64,000 bases of DNA from Citrobacter freundii ATCC 8090 = MTCC 1658 = NBRC 12681. Lineage in GTDB: Bacteria > Pseudomonadota > Gammaproteobacteria > Enterobacterales > Enterobacteriaceae. Below, in pieces: positions 23,881-32,141 of the stretch (its first letter is position 1; each line of letters opens with the position of its first letter). Made by a program: the position numbers and the translations under genes. The stretch spans positions 2,046,001-2,110,000 of the forward strand of contig NZ_CP049015.1 of NCBI RefSeq assembly GCF_011064845.1. Reading direction: 5' to 3'. Below the pieces are notes generated by a model that saw nothing but the letters and a program-made list of their open reading frames with translations, did no database searches and was not told the origin of the DNA.

Positions 23881-23909
23881 GTAATGATAATACAAATAAT
23901 TATCATTAC
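23881..23909 (-). promoter_or_regulatory. Fur box for the TonB receptor
   Basis: GTAATGATAAT (23881-23891) and ATTATCATTAC (23899-23909) form a perfect 11-7-11 palindrome made of the GATAAT/ATTATC units of Fur operators. It lies 48 bp before the receptor start. Confidence 0.85.
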
Positions 23910-24116
23910 AAATTTACATAACTTGTCACTTCTGGTGTTTTTTTTGAATAAATATACATAAATTGTCATTAATTTTAGATAAGGAAATGGCAGGAAGGGT
24001 AAATAGTCAGCATGAGTAATTATTAGATAGGGATTAATATTCCTTTGAATAAATGGCGAGGGATTAATCTATATTTTGAGATTCACATCGTACTCATAAC
24101 GGAGTATCAGAAAAAA

Positions 24117-24144
24117 GTATGATAATTTTAGAAAATCGTCATAC
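24117..24144 (+). promoter_or_regulatory. NikR operator upstream of the ABC transporter operon
   Basis: GTATGA (24117-24122), 16 bases, TCATAC (24139-24144) is exactly the GTATGA-N16-TCATAC architecture of the E. coli nik operator. The spacer end (AAAATCG) also resembles it as I recall it. It is 120 bp before the first start codon. A second imperfect palindrome (GTACTC...GGAGTA, 24090-24106) lies just upstream. Confidence 0.8.
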
Positions 24145-24264
24145 TTTTCTGCGCCGCATCATTTTTTTCGTCATTTCTGTCCGCCATAATCCCTTCCCCA
24201 GGAGACTGCTTAACGACTGTAAATCGTTATGCAGCATAAAAATAACGTAAATCTGGATAACATA

Positions 24265-25851
24265 ATGATCAAAGGCAAGCTGGCACTGCTTACGTGCGCA
24301 TTGACTCTCGCATTAACCTCACCACTTCTCGCCGCGCAAAATGCGAGCGAAGGGCAGACGTTAAAACTGGCAATTGGACCGGAGCCAACGGAAGGTTTTG
24401 ACCCGATGTTGGGCTGGAGTCATGGCAGCTATCTGCTTTTGCATGCACCATTATTAAAACAAAATGCAGATATGAGCTGGGGAAACCTGCTGACGGAAAA
24501 AGTAGAGACCAGCTCAGACGGCAAAACCTGGACGTTGACGTTAAAACCTGACCTTAAATTCTCTGATGGTTCGCCGCTAACCGCTGAAGATGTGGTGTTC
24601 ACCTATAACAAAGCAGCAAAAAGCGGCGGCAAAATCGACATGGGAAACTTCACCCATGCCAGTCTGAAAGATAACCGCACGGTAGAAATTACGTTGCGTA
24701 GCCCGCAAAGTACCTTTGTGAACGTGCTGGGTTCATTAGGAATTGTTCCGCAAAAACGGTATGACGAAAAAACATTCGCTAAAAATCCGATTGGCGCGGG
24801 TCCGTATCGACTGGTGAGTTTTCAGCCGGGGCAGCAGTTGATCGTTGAGGCTAACCCCTGGTATGCCGGTAAGAAAAATGATTTCAGTAAGCTGGTGTTT
24901 GTCTTCCTTGATGAAGATAACGCTTATGCCGCAGCGCGCAGCGGCCAACTGGGACTCGTACGTATCGCGCCGTCGATGGCGGTCGCTCCTCAGCAGAAAA
25001 ATTTGAAACTTTGGGTACGCGACAGCGTGGAAAACCGGGGCATTGTGTTCCCGATGGTTCCTGCAGGTAAAAAAGACGCCAATGGCTATCCGATTGGGAA
25101 CGATATCACTGCCGATGTTGCCATCAGGCGCGCCATCAACTACGCCATCGACCGTAAGCAGCTTGCCGATCAGGTCATGGAAGGTCATGCGATTCCGGCG
25201 TATAGCGCGGTTCAGGGTCTGCCATGGCAGGGACAATCAGTTGCGTTCAAAGATGGCGATAGCGAAAAAGCGCGAACGATTCTGGAAGAAGCCGGCTGGA
25301 AGGTGGGTAAAGATGGCGTACGTGTGAAGGACGGTAAAGAGGCTCGCTTAACGTTGTGGTACGCCAGCGGTGACAGTACACGCCGGGATTTAGCCGAAGC
25401 CGTACGTGCGATGCTGGAGCCAGTGGGTATTCAGATTTCTCTGCAATCCGGGAGCTGGGAAACTGTTGAGCGGCATATGCATGCCAACCCGACGCTGTTT
25501 GGCTGGGGAAGTCTGGATCCGATGGAGCTTTTCCATCACTACAGTAATCAGGCTGCGGGCGTGGAATATTACAATCCAGGCTATTACAGCAATCCTGTCG
25601 TTGAGCAGCATCTTAAACAGGCAATTGACGCTCCGGACTGGCAAAAAGCGTTGCCGTTCTGGCAGCAAGTTGAGTGGGATGGCAAGCAAGGGGCTGGCGT
25701 GCAGGGCGATGCTGCCTGGGCATGGCTGCTGAATATTCAGCATACCTACCTGGCAAATCCGTGTATTGACTTAGGTAAAGGCGCACCGGAGATTCACGGT
25801 AGCTGGTCACTGCTCAATAATCTGGATGAATGGACCTGGACCTGCCGTTGA
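24265..25851 (+). CDS. Periplasmic substrate-binding protein of opp/nik-type ABC transporter (probable nickel uptake)
   Basis: The 528-residue SBP_bac_5 family protein has a Sec signal peptide (MIKGKLALLTCALTLALTS..LAA-QN). Family signatures are present: SSDGKTWTLTLKPDLKFSDGSPLTAEDVVFTY, NPIGAGPYRLVSFQPGQ, and DVAIRRAINYAIDRKQLADQV. It is not a close NikA sequence but belongs to the same family, which carries peptides, nickel or metal chelates. The NikR operator upstream points to nickel or a nickel-chelator complex. Salmonella carries a similar operon downstream of icd. The ATG at 24265 starts the signal peptide. The stop overlaps the next start (TGATG). Confidence 0.85.
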   Translation: MIKGKLALLTCALTLALTSPLLAAQNASEGQTLKLAIGPEPTEGFDPMLGWSHGSYLLLHAPLLKQNADMSWGNLLTEKVETSSDGKTWTLTLKPDLKFSDGSPLTAEDVVFTYNKAAKSGGKIDMGNFTHASLKDNRTVEITLRSPQSTFVNVLGSLGIVPQKRYDEKTFAKNPIGAGPYRLVSFQPGQQLIVEANPWYAGKKNDFSKLVFVFLDEDNAYAAARSGQLGLVRIAPSMAVAPQQKNLKLWVRDSVENRGIVFPMVPAGKKDANGYPIGNDITADVAIRRAINYAIDRKQLADQVMEGHAIPAYSAVQGLPWQGQSVAFKDGDSEKARTILEEAGWKVGKDGVRVKDGKEARLTLWYASGDSTRRDLAEAVRAMLEPVGIQISLQSGSWETVERHMHANPTLFGWGSLDPMELFHHYSNQAAGVEYYNPGYYSNPVVEQHLKQAIDAPDWQKALPFWQQVEWDGKQGAGVQGDAAWAWLLNIQHTYLANPCIDLGKGAPEIHGSWSLLNNLDEWTWTCR

Positions 25852-26825
25852 TGAAGTCTGTTGTGGGCCATTTTCTACGGCTGATAGTGTTATTAGTGCT
25901 GGTTGCGGCTGGCACTTTTGTGCTGCTCAGCTTTTCTCCGGTCGATCCGATTCGGGCTTATATCGGCAACGATCTCCTGCATGTGCCGCCGGAGCAATAT
26001 GCGCGTATCGCGGCTCGCTGGGGATTGGACCAACCGCTATGGGAGCGTTTTGGTCACTGGTTTGGCCGTGTATTACAGGGCGATCTCGGCTACTCAATGT
26101 TGTTTAACGCGCCGGTTGCCAGCGTGATCAAGGAGCGCTTTGCGACTTCGTTTGCGCTGCTTGGTGGCGCGTGGCTACTCTCTGGCATATTGGGAACGGC
26201 AATGGGGTTTGTCGCGGGTCGCTACCTGAATCGCTGGCCGGATAAAGCAATCTGTCGCCTCAGTTATCTGCTTTCTTCGCTGCCGACCTTCTGGATTGGC
26301 ATGCTGTTGCTGGCATTATTTGCCGTGCGCTGGCCGGTATTTCCGGTCTGCTGCGCGTGGGAGCCGGGCAATAGCGGCGATATGGCGACGCTGTCTGAGC
26401 GTCTGCGCCATCTGGTGCTTCCCGTTTGCGCGCTCAGTTTGCTGGGACTGGGACAAATTACGCTTCATACACGGGAAAGCATCGCCAGCGTGATGAAAAG
26501 CGATTTTGTCCGTTTTGCGCGTTCTCAGGGAGATAAAGGCTGGTCACTGTTACGCCATCAGGTTCTGCGTCATGCAATTACGCCTGCGCTGTGTTTGCAG
26601 TTTGCCTCGCTGGGGGAGTTGTTGGGAGGCGCATTATTGGCCGAAAAAGTCTTTGCTTACCCGGGACTGGGGCAGGCCACTATTGATGCCGGATTACGTG
26701 GAGATCTGCCGTTACTGATGGGAATTGTATTGTTCAGTACCGTATTGGTGTTTATTGGTAACTCGCTGTCTACCTGGCTTGTCCGTATGTTGAACCGTGC
26801 TCTGGAACGACCTGATGCTCTATAA
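25851..26825 (+). CDS. ABC transporter permease 1 (NikB/OppB-like)
   Basis: The 324-residue inner-membrane permease has the BPD_transp_1 domain. The N-terminal helix is followed by the DPIRAYIGNDL periplasmic segment. The EAA loop reads RESIASVMKSDFVRFARSQGDKGWSLLRHQVLRHAITP, and later LLGGALLAEKVFAYPGLGQATIDAGLRGDLPLLMG is typical of NikB/OppB. Its ATG overlaps the stop of the binding-protein gene, indicating translational coupling. Confidence 0.88.
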   Translation: MKSVVGHFLRLIVLLVLVAAGTFVLLSFSPVDPIRAYIGNDLLHVPPEQYARIAARWGLDQPLWERFGHWFGRVLQGDLGYSMLFNAPVASVIKERFATSFALLGGAWLLSGILGTAMGFVAGRYLNRWPDKAICRLSYLLSSLPTFWIGMLLLALFAVRWPVFPVCCAWEPGNSGDMATLSERLRHLVLPVCALSLLGLGQITLHTRESIASVMKSDFVRFARSQGDKGWSLLRHQVLRHAITPALCLQFASLGELLGGALLAEKVFAYPGLGQATIDAGLRGDLPLLMGIVLFSTVLVFIGNSLSTWLVRMLNRALERPDAL

Positions 26826-27627
26826 CCCGACGCCGACGCTGATTCGTCTTTTGCTCTCTTTTAGCTGCCTGTTATTCATTGCAGTGTATGGTGCCGCAAT
26901 GCTGGATAACCCGTTGAGCGTTAATCTGCTCGCCCGGCATTTACCGCCTGATGCGCTGTACTGGTTTGGCACCGACAACCTTGGTCGCGACCTGTGGATC
27001 CGTTGTTTTCAGGGTGCACTAACCAGTCTGCAAATTGGTATTGGTGCGGCGTTGTGTAGCGGTTTCATCGCGTTAGTGATGGCGGCGGTTTCGCGCATAC
27101 ATCCGCGTCTGGATGTGCTTATGCGCCTGATTACCGATGCCATGCTGTCGATGCCGCATCTGCTGTTGCTCATTTTGATCTGTTTTACGCTGGGCGGTGG
27201 GAAAAACGGCGTGATTATGGCGGTTGCGCTGACCCACTGGCCGCGTTTGGCGCTAATCCTGCGTGCTGAAGCGCAGCGCGTGGCCCACAGTGACTACTTG
27301 ACGCTGACCTGGCGTCTGGGGCACGGCCATTTTTACTGCTGGCGACATCACTATCTACCCGCCTTATTACCTCAATGGCTAACGGGAACACTACTGATGT
27401 TTCCCCACGCGGTGTTGCACAGTGCGGCGTTAAGCTTCCTCGGTTTTGGGCTGGCACCGCATGAACCGTCACTGGGACTGCTGCTGGCGGATGCGCTGAG
27501 ATTTATCAGTCATGGCGATTGGTGGTTGGTGCTGTTTCCAGGACTGATGCTGTTCAGTCTGGTGATGTTATTCGATCAGCTCGCAAGGGCGGTACATCGT
27601 TTATGGTTACGAGGTGACGCATGTTGA
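26815..27627 (+). CDS. ABC transporter permease 2 (NikC/OppC-like)
   Basis: The 270-residue second permease has the OppC-type signature FGTDNLGRDLWIRCFQGALTSLQIGIGAAL, an EAA region (RVAHSDYLTLTWRLGHGHFYCWRHHYLPALLP) and the ALSFLGFGLAPHEPSLGLLLADA end. The start at 26815 overlaps the previous gene by 11 bp. Cysteine and histidine are unusually frequent in the EAA region (GHGHFYCWRHH), which could be incidental. Confidence 0.88.
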   Translation: MLYNPTPTLIRLLLSFSCLLFIAVYGAAMLDNPLSVNLLARHLPPDALYWFGTDNLGRDLWIRCFQGALTSLQIGIGAALCSGFIALVMAAVSRIHPRLDVLMRLITDAMLSMPHLLLLILICFTLGGGKNGVIMAVALTHWPRLALILRAEAQRVAHSDYLTLTWRLGHGHFYCWRHHYLPALLPQWLTGTLLMFPHAVLHSAALSFLGFGLAPHEPSLGLLLADALRFISHGDWWLVLFPGLMLFSLVMLFDQLARAVHRLWLRGDAC

Positions 27628-28415
27628 GTTTAAGACAGGTCTCGCTGGAGGTGGCGCGTTATCGCTGGTATGGCGCGAGAAACTGGTCTTCGCTGTTGCA
27701 GGATATCTCTTTCGACGTGGCACCGGGTCAAATGGTGGCGTTAGTGGGAGGAAGCGGGGAGGGTAAGAGCCTGCTGCTGCAATGCCTGCTCGATCTCTTA
27801 CCAGAGAATTTGCGCTTCCAGGGCACTATCACGCTGGAGGGAAAAACGCTGAACAGCGATGATATTCGCAAATGTCGTGGCAATACCTTCAGCTATGTCC
27901 CGCAAGGCGTTCAGGCGCTTAACCCGCTGCTCTCGATTGAAAAGCATCTGCGCAGGGCATGCCAGCTTTCTGGCCAACAATGGAATGCCGGAAAAATTGA
28001 ACGATTGCTCCAGCGTAGCCGACTGGAAAGTCGCGTATTAGATGCTTTTCCGCGCCAGCTTTCAGGCGGTATGGCGAAACGTGTCCTGGCCTGTCATGCG
28101 TCTCTGAGTCAGGCTCGCTATATTCTGGCGGATGAAATTACCGCCTGGCTTGATGCACCTCTGGCTAATCAACTCCTTGAACAGTTGCGTGAGCAATGTG
28201 AGCAAGGGGCTGGCGTTTTATGGGTAACGCATGACCTCACGCTGGCGGCCCGCCATGCGGATCGTATTGTCGCGCTGCATCAGGGAAGGGTGTCGGATAA
28301 CGTCAGCCGGGAACAGCTGTTACGCGGAGAGATTAGCGAACATCTGCAACGACAATGGCGGGCGCTGCCTGAAAGAAATCAACTTTTTGGAGAGCGCGAT
28401 GTTGTGCTGTCGTGA
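27621..28415 (+). CDS. ABC transporter ATPase 1 (NikD/OppD-like)
   Basis: The 264-residue nucleotide-binding protein has Walker A VGGSGEGKSLLL, the Q-loop YVPQGVQALNPL, signature LSGGMAKRVLA, Walker B YILADEITAWLD and the switch His in WVTHDLTLAARH. It lacks the C-terminal oligopeptide extension of OppD, as NikD does. It overlaps the preceding gene by 7 bp. Confidence 0.9.
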   Translation: MLSLRQVSLEVARYRWYGARNWSSLLQDISFDVAPGQMVALVGGSGEGKSLLLQCLLDLLPENLRFQGTITLEGKTLNSDDIRKCRGNTFSYVPQGVQALNPLLSIEKHLRRACQLSGQQWNAGKIERLLQRSRLESRVLDAFPRQLSGGMAKRVLACHASLSQARYILADEITAWLDAPLANQLLEQLREQCEQGAGVLWVTHDLTLAARHADRIVALHQGRVSDNVSREQLLRGEISEHLQRQWRALPERNQLFGERDVVLS

Positions 28416-28989
28416 TGTAACAATCCGTCAGGGAGAAAAGGTTCTGTGGCAAAATCTGACCTTCTCTCTACACCCTGGAGAACGTATTGGGATTTGTGCG
28501 CCAAGTGGGACGGGCAAAACGACGCTGGGACGCGTGCTGGCGGGCTGGCAGAAACCAACTTCGGGTGACATTCTGGTTGATGAACAACCGTTGCCGATGC
28601 ACCAGTATTGCCCGGTGCAACTGGTGCCACAGCATCCGGAATTAACTTTTAACCCCCGACGCAGCACCGGTGATGCGGTTCATGATGCCTGGCGACCGGA
28701 TGCTGAAATGCTTACCCGTCTTCACATCAACCCAGAGTGGTTAACTCGCCGCCCCGGACAACTTTCTGGCGGTGAACTGGCGCGAATTGCTTTACTTCGT
28801 GCGCTGGACCCGCGGACACGTTTTCTTATTGCTGATGAAATTACCGCCCAGCTCGATCCTTCCATTCAACGGGATATCTGGGCGCTGCTGCTTGAAGAAT
28901 GCCAGCATCGGCCATTGGCTATGCTGATTATCAGCCATCAACAGGCCCTGCTTGAGCAGCTTTGTTCCAGCAAACTCCTTGTAACGTGA
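28399..28989 (+). CDS. ABC transporter ATPase 2 (NikE/OppF-like, short)
   Basis: The 196-residue ATPase has Walker A APSGTGKTTLGRV, the Q-loop LVPQHPELTFNPR, signature LSGGELARIALLRAL, Walker B FLIADEITAQLD and the switch His in IISHQQ. It is about 70 residues shorter than NikE, with little beyond the minimal nucleotide-binding domain. GGAGAG precedes the ATG at 28399, which overlaps the upstream gene by 17 bp. It completes a five-gene coupled operon. Confidence 0.88.
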   Translation: MLCCRDVTIRQGEKVLWQNLTFSLHPGERIGICAPSGTGKTTLGRVLAGWQKPTSGDILVDEQPLPMHQYCPVQLVPQHPELTFNPRRSTGDAVHDAWRPDAEMLTRLHINPEWLTRRPGQLSGGELARIALLRALDPRTRFLIADEITAQLDPSIQRDIWALLLEECQHRPLAMLIISHQQALLEQLCSSKLLVT

Positions 28990-29030
28990 AATGAGATAAG
29001 GCTTGTAGCTGATCTATTGATTAAATTGAT

Positions 29031-29047
29031 ATGTTATATTATAACAT
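29031..29047 (+). promoter_or_regulatory. Zur box upstream of zinT
   Basis: ATGTTATATTATAACAT is a perfect 8-1-8 palindrome matching the enterobacterial Zur core (TGTTATA-N-TATAACA). It lies 29 bp before the zinT start, where it would block transcription when zinc is plentiful. Confidence 0.9.
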
Positions 29048-29076
29048 TCACTCGCAAATGATTTGAGGGTGAAATT

Positions 29077-29727
29077 TTGGCTATTTGTATTAAAAAACTG
29101 ACAATTGCTCTGGGGATGCTTGTAGTCAGTGGTTCGGTTATGGCGCACGGTCATCATTCCCATGGTGCGCCGATGAGCGAAGCAGAACAAAAGGCGTCGG
29201 AAGGGGTTTTTGATGATAACCAGGTGCAAAATAGGGCGCTGACCGACTGGGATGGCATGTGGCAATCTGTCTATCCGTATCTGGTCAGCGGCGAGCTTGA
29301 TCCGGTCTTCAAAAAGAAAGCGGAGAAAGACAAAAGCAAAACGGCAGAACAAATTAAAGATTACTACCGTAAAGGTTATGCAACCAACGTAGACACCATC
29401 GGCATCGAAAATGACGTAATGGAATTTCACACCGGTAATCAGGTTGCATCATGTAAATACGACTACGCCGGTTATAAAATTCTGCACTATAAGTCAGGCA
29501 AGAAAGGTGTACGTTATCTGTTTGAGTGTAAAGACGCTAACAGCAAAGCACCTAAATACGTGCAATTCAGCGATCATATTATCGCGCCGCGTAAATCGAG
29601 CCACTTCCATATTTTTATGGGAAATACCTCGCAGGCAGCCTTGCTTGAAGAGATGGAAAACTGGCCTACCTACTACCCTTACCAGTTGAAGGGAGAAGAG
29701 GTTGTGGATGAGATGCTGCACCATTAA
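29077..29727 (+). CDS. zinT: Periplasmic zinc/cadmium-binding protein ZinT
   Basis: The 216-residue protein is recognisable as ZinT (YodA). It has a signal peptide ending SVMA, the His-rich N-terminus HGHHSHGAP of the mature protein, and the lipocalin-like core ([59 protein letters not shown]). The conserved metal-site histidines in SDHI and HFHIF are present. The start codon is TTG with GAGGGTGAAA upstream; no ATG gives the signal peptide. ZinT delivers zinc to ZnuA under shortage. It directly follows the nik-type operon. Confidence 0.95.
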   Translation: MAICIKKLTIALGMLVVSGSVMAHGHHSHGAPMSEAEQKASEGVFDDNQVQNRALTDWDGMWQSVYPYLVSGELDPVFKKKAEKDKSKTAEQIKDYYRKGYATNVDTIGIENDVMEFHTGNQVASCKYDYAGYKILHYKSGKKGVRYLFECKDANSKAPKYVQFSDHIIAPRKSSHFHIFMGNTSQAALLEEMENWPTYYPYQLKGEEVVDEMLHH

Positions 29728-29752
29728 TCCGGGCTAACCTTATCTGTACACA

Positions 29753-29776
29753 CCCGTCACCAGTGGCGGGTTTTTT
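29753..29776 (+). terminator. Terminator of zinT
   Basis: CCCGTCAC/GTGGCGGG stem (one G-T pair) followed by TTTTTT. Confidence 0.85.
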
Positions 29777-29866
29777 AATTCATAACCTTCTCTTTCCATC
29801 ACCCGATGCATTCGTTAGCATATTGTCTCGCAGCAAGTGCATGTGTTTTTTCAGGAAGAGGTTAAC

Positions 29867-30505
29867 GTGTTCGCAGAGTATGGAGTTCTGAATTACTGGA
29901 CGTATCTGGTGGGGGCTATTTTTATCGTGCTGGTACCGGGGCCAAATACGATATTTGTGTTGAAGAACAGCGTTGGTCGGGGAGTGAAGGGCGGTTATCT
30001 CGCCGCAAGCGGTGTGTTTATTGGCGATGCCGTGTTAATGTTTTTGGCCTATGCCGGAGTTGCCGCATTGATCAAAACAACGCCCGTTTTGTTCAACATC
30101 GTTCGCTATCTTGGCGCGTTTTATCTGCTGTACCTCGGTGCGAAGATCCTGTATGCAACACTGAAATCGAAAGCTGGCGATGCCGCGCCTGAAGAAGTCC
30201 CGTTTGGCGCTATTTTTAAACGTGCGTTAATTCTGAGCCTGACGAATCCTAAAGCTATTTTGTTTTATGTGTCGTTCTTCGTGCAGTTTATTGATGTCAA
30301 TGCGCCGCACTCAGGGCTGTCATTCTTTATTTTGGCTATTACGCTTGAGATAGTGAGCTTTTTCTATCTGAGCTTTCTTATTTTCTCCGGCGCGTTCGTG
30401 ACGCAGTATATCCGTACGAAGAAAAAACTGGCCAAAGTGGGTAATTCCCTTATTGGTCTGATTTTTGTTGGTTTTGCCGCTCGTCTGGCCACGCTTCAGT
30501 CGTGA
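29867..30505 (+). CDS. leuE: Leucine exporter LeuE
   Basis: The 212-residue LysE/RhtB-family inner-membrane exporter is close to E. coli LeuE (YeaS). It starts [19 protein letters not shown]. The family motif [32 protein letters not shown] and [17 protein letters not shown] are intact. The start is GTG at 29867 with GGAAGAG nine bases before. It exports leucine and related amino acids. Confidence 0.95.
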   Translation: MFAEYGVLNYWTYLVGAIFIVLVPGPNTIFVLKNSVGRGVKGGYLAASGVFIGDAVLMFLAYAGVAALIKTTPVLFNIVRYLGAFYLLYLGAKILYATLKSKAGDAAPEEVPFGAIFKRALILSLTNPKAILFYVSFFVQFIDVNAPHSGLSFFILAITLEIVSFFYLSFLIFSGAFVTQYIRTKKKLAKVGNSLIGLIFVGFAARLATLQS

Positions 30506-30679
30506 CGCCATTGGCCCGTTGGTTACGGCGGGCCTTCAATATTACACCCTGCAATTCATTTATAATTGTATTGTTATAACCAATAAATGGTATTTTAAAT
30601 GTATATTATGAGGCGTACCCTGTGTACAGCAGCGGTTCAGTAAGAACTCGCTGGTTGTCGACTGGAAAAGGGAAGAAAA

Positions 30680-31042
30680 ATGCTTCAAATTCCACAGAAC
30701 CATATCCATACACGCTCTACTCCATTCTGGAACAAAGAAACGGCACCTGCCGGAATTTTCGAACGCCACCTTGATAAAGGAACCCGTGCCGGGGTTTATC
30801 CTCGACTTTCGGTTATGCAGGGGGCGGTCAAATATCTCGGATACGCAGATGAACATAGCCCGGAGCCCGTAGAGGTGATGGTTATTGAAGCCGGTCAGTT
30901 TGGCGTTTTTCCACCGGAAAAATGGCATAACATCGAAGTGATGACCGACGACACTTACTTTAATATCGATTTTTTCGTTGCCCCGGAAGTTCTGATGGAG
31001 AGCGCGAATCAACGAAAAGTCGTGCGCACCGGCAAGGAGTAA
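30680..31042 (+). CDS. yeaR: YeaR, nitrate/NO-responsive small protein
   Basis: The 120-residue DUF1971 (TehB-like cupin) protein contains STPFWNKETAPAGIFERHLDKGT and PPEKWHNIEVMTDDTYFNIDFF. It forms an operon with yoaG, 3 bp downstream. In E. coli the pair is induced by nitrate via NarL/NarP and derepressed by nitric oxide via NsrR. An AAATGTATATT motif near 30597-30607 could be the NsrR half-site. Confidence 0.93.
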   Translation: MLQIPQNHIHTRSTPFWNKETAPAGIFERHLDKGTRAGVYPRLSVMQGAVKYLGYADEHSPEPVEVMVIEAGQFGVFPPEKWHNIEVMTDDTYFNIDFFVAPEVLMESANQRKVVRTGKE

Positions 31043-31045
31043 ATC

Positions 31046-31228
31046 ATGGGCAAAGCAACCTATACCGTAACAGTGACCAATAACAGCAACGGCGTGTCAG
31101 TCGATTATGAAACTGAAGCGCCGATGACGCTGTTGATTCCGGATGTGGCCGCTGAAGTGGTTAAAGACCTGGTCAATACGGTACGTTCATACGATACCGA
31201 GAATGAGCACGACGTCTGCGGCTGGTAG
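31046..31228 (+). CDS. yoaG: YoaG, small protein of the yeaR operon
   Basis: The 60-residue DUF1869 protein MGKATYTVTVTNNSNGVSVDYE...HDVCGW is essentially the E. coli YoaG sequence type. AAGGAG lies just before the ATG within the yeaR stop region. Function is unknown beyond co-regulation with yeaR by nitrate and NO. Confidence 0.93.
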   Translation: MGKATYTVTVTNNSNGVSVDYETEAPMTLLIPDVAAEVVKDLVNTVRSYDTENEHDVCGW

Positions 31229-31273
31229 ATGTTAGCCTCTGCCTCTGATTGCATATTTTCGTTTTTGATTTAT

Positions 31274-31312
31274 AAACCGCACTGCGTTTCTCTGGCGCAG
31301 AGCGGTTTTTTT
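31274..31312 (+). terminator. Terminator of yeaR-yoaG
   Basis: AACCGCACTGCG pairs with CGCAGAGCGGTT (with an internal mismatch) and is followed by seven T residues. Confidence 0.85.
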
Positions 31313-31408
31313 ATCCGTGTTAAACCTGGAAATATCCGGAAAAAGATTTCTTAAGAATACCTTAAGAAATCCGCATTGATTGCTAATGTTGGATCATTCA
31401 CAGGGGTT

Positions 31409-32089
31409 ATGATCGTGAAACAGTCACAATACAGAACCTCGCTTATGAAACTGAATACCCGACTAACATTACCCACTTTCATTCTTGGGCTGATCATCGT
31501 AGCGATCCCGTTCACTGCGAACTGGAATCTACCTTTGCTCAACGGTACTGTCGTCAGATGGATTGAGAATGGCCAGGCGTTATGGCTGCTGTTTGGAGCG
31601 CTTTTTACTCTCAGCTACATCCGGCCTTTATCACGTCCTGAAGGCGAGAAACAATTTTGGCTTTGGGCGGCTGTGTGGTGGTTGGTGTTGCTGGGTCGCA
31701 GTACCAGTTGGGGCCGTGATTATTTCCCCGAGCACCCTAAACTTCTGTTCAGAGTTATCTCAGTGGTATTGATTGCAATGATTATTCTGCCTGTCCTGAT
31801 ATCAAAACGCTTACGCCAGGATATTGCCCGTCGCTTACGCAATGAACCGCTGCCGCTATGGCTGTTAGCGATCACCACCTGTGCATTTTTGATCTCCGAT
31901 ACGGTAGAGCATCATCGTCTGCTGGCCCCTGTCTTTTTGCACAACGCGCAGTACGGCGATCTCATTGAAGAGCTGTATGAACTCCCGTTTATGGTAGGAT
32001 TGTTCCTGATGAACCTCGGTTTTATGCAGCGGGATAAGCAGGAAGAATCTGCTGCTATTCGCTTTAGTGAACCACAGCTGGCGAAGTAA
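31409..32089 (+). CDS. Multi-span inner-membrane protein, unknown function
   Basis: The protein of about 226 residues has five to six hydrophobic segments (for example LTLPTFILGLIIVAIPF, ALWLLFGALFTLSYI, FWLWAAVWWLVLLG, VISVVLIAMIILPVLI and PLWLLAITTCAFLIS) and polar motifs GRSTSWGRDYFPEHPK and SDTVEHHRL...EELYELPFMVG. The His/Glu/Asp-containing motifs in membrane segments suggest a metal- or lipid-active protein. I do not recognise a named homologue. The start is uncertain: ATG 31409, or 31442 giving MKLNTRLT. Confidence 0.7.
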   Translation: MIVKQSQYRTSLMKLNTRLTLPTFILGLIIVAIPFTANWNLPLLNGTVVRWIENGQALWLLFGALFTLSYIRPLSRPEGEKQFWLWAAVWWLVLLGRSTSWGRDYFPEHPKLLFRVISVVLIAMIILPVLISKRLRQDIARRLRNEPLPLWLLAITTCAFLISDTVEHHRLLAPVFLHNAQYGDLIEELYELPFMVGLFLMNLGFMQRDKQEESAAIRFSEPQLAK

Positions 32090-32141
32090 CGAGAAAATAC
32101 CTGAGTCTGGATGACCAGACTCAGGCGGTTAGCGAGGTGAC

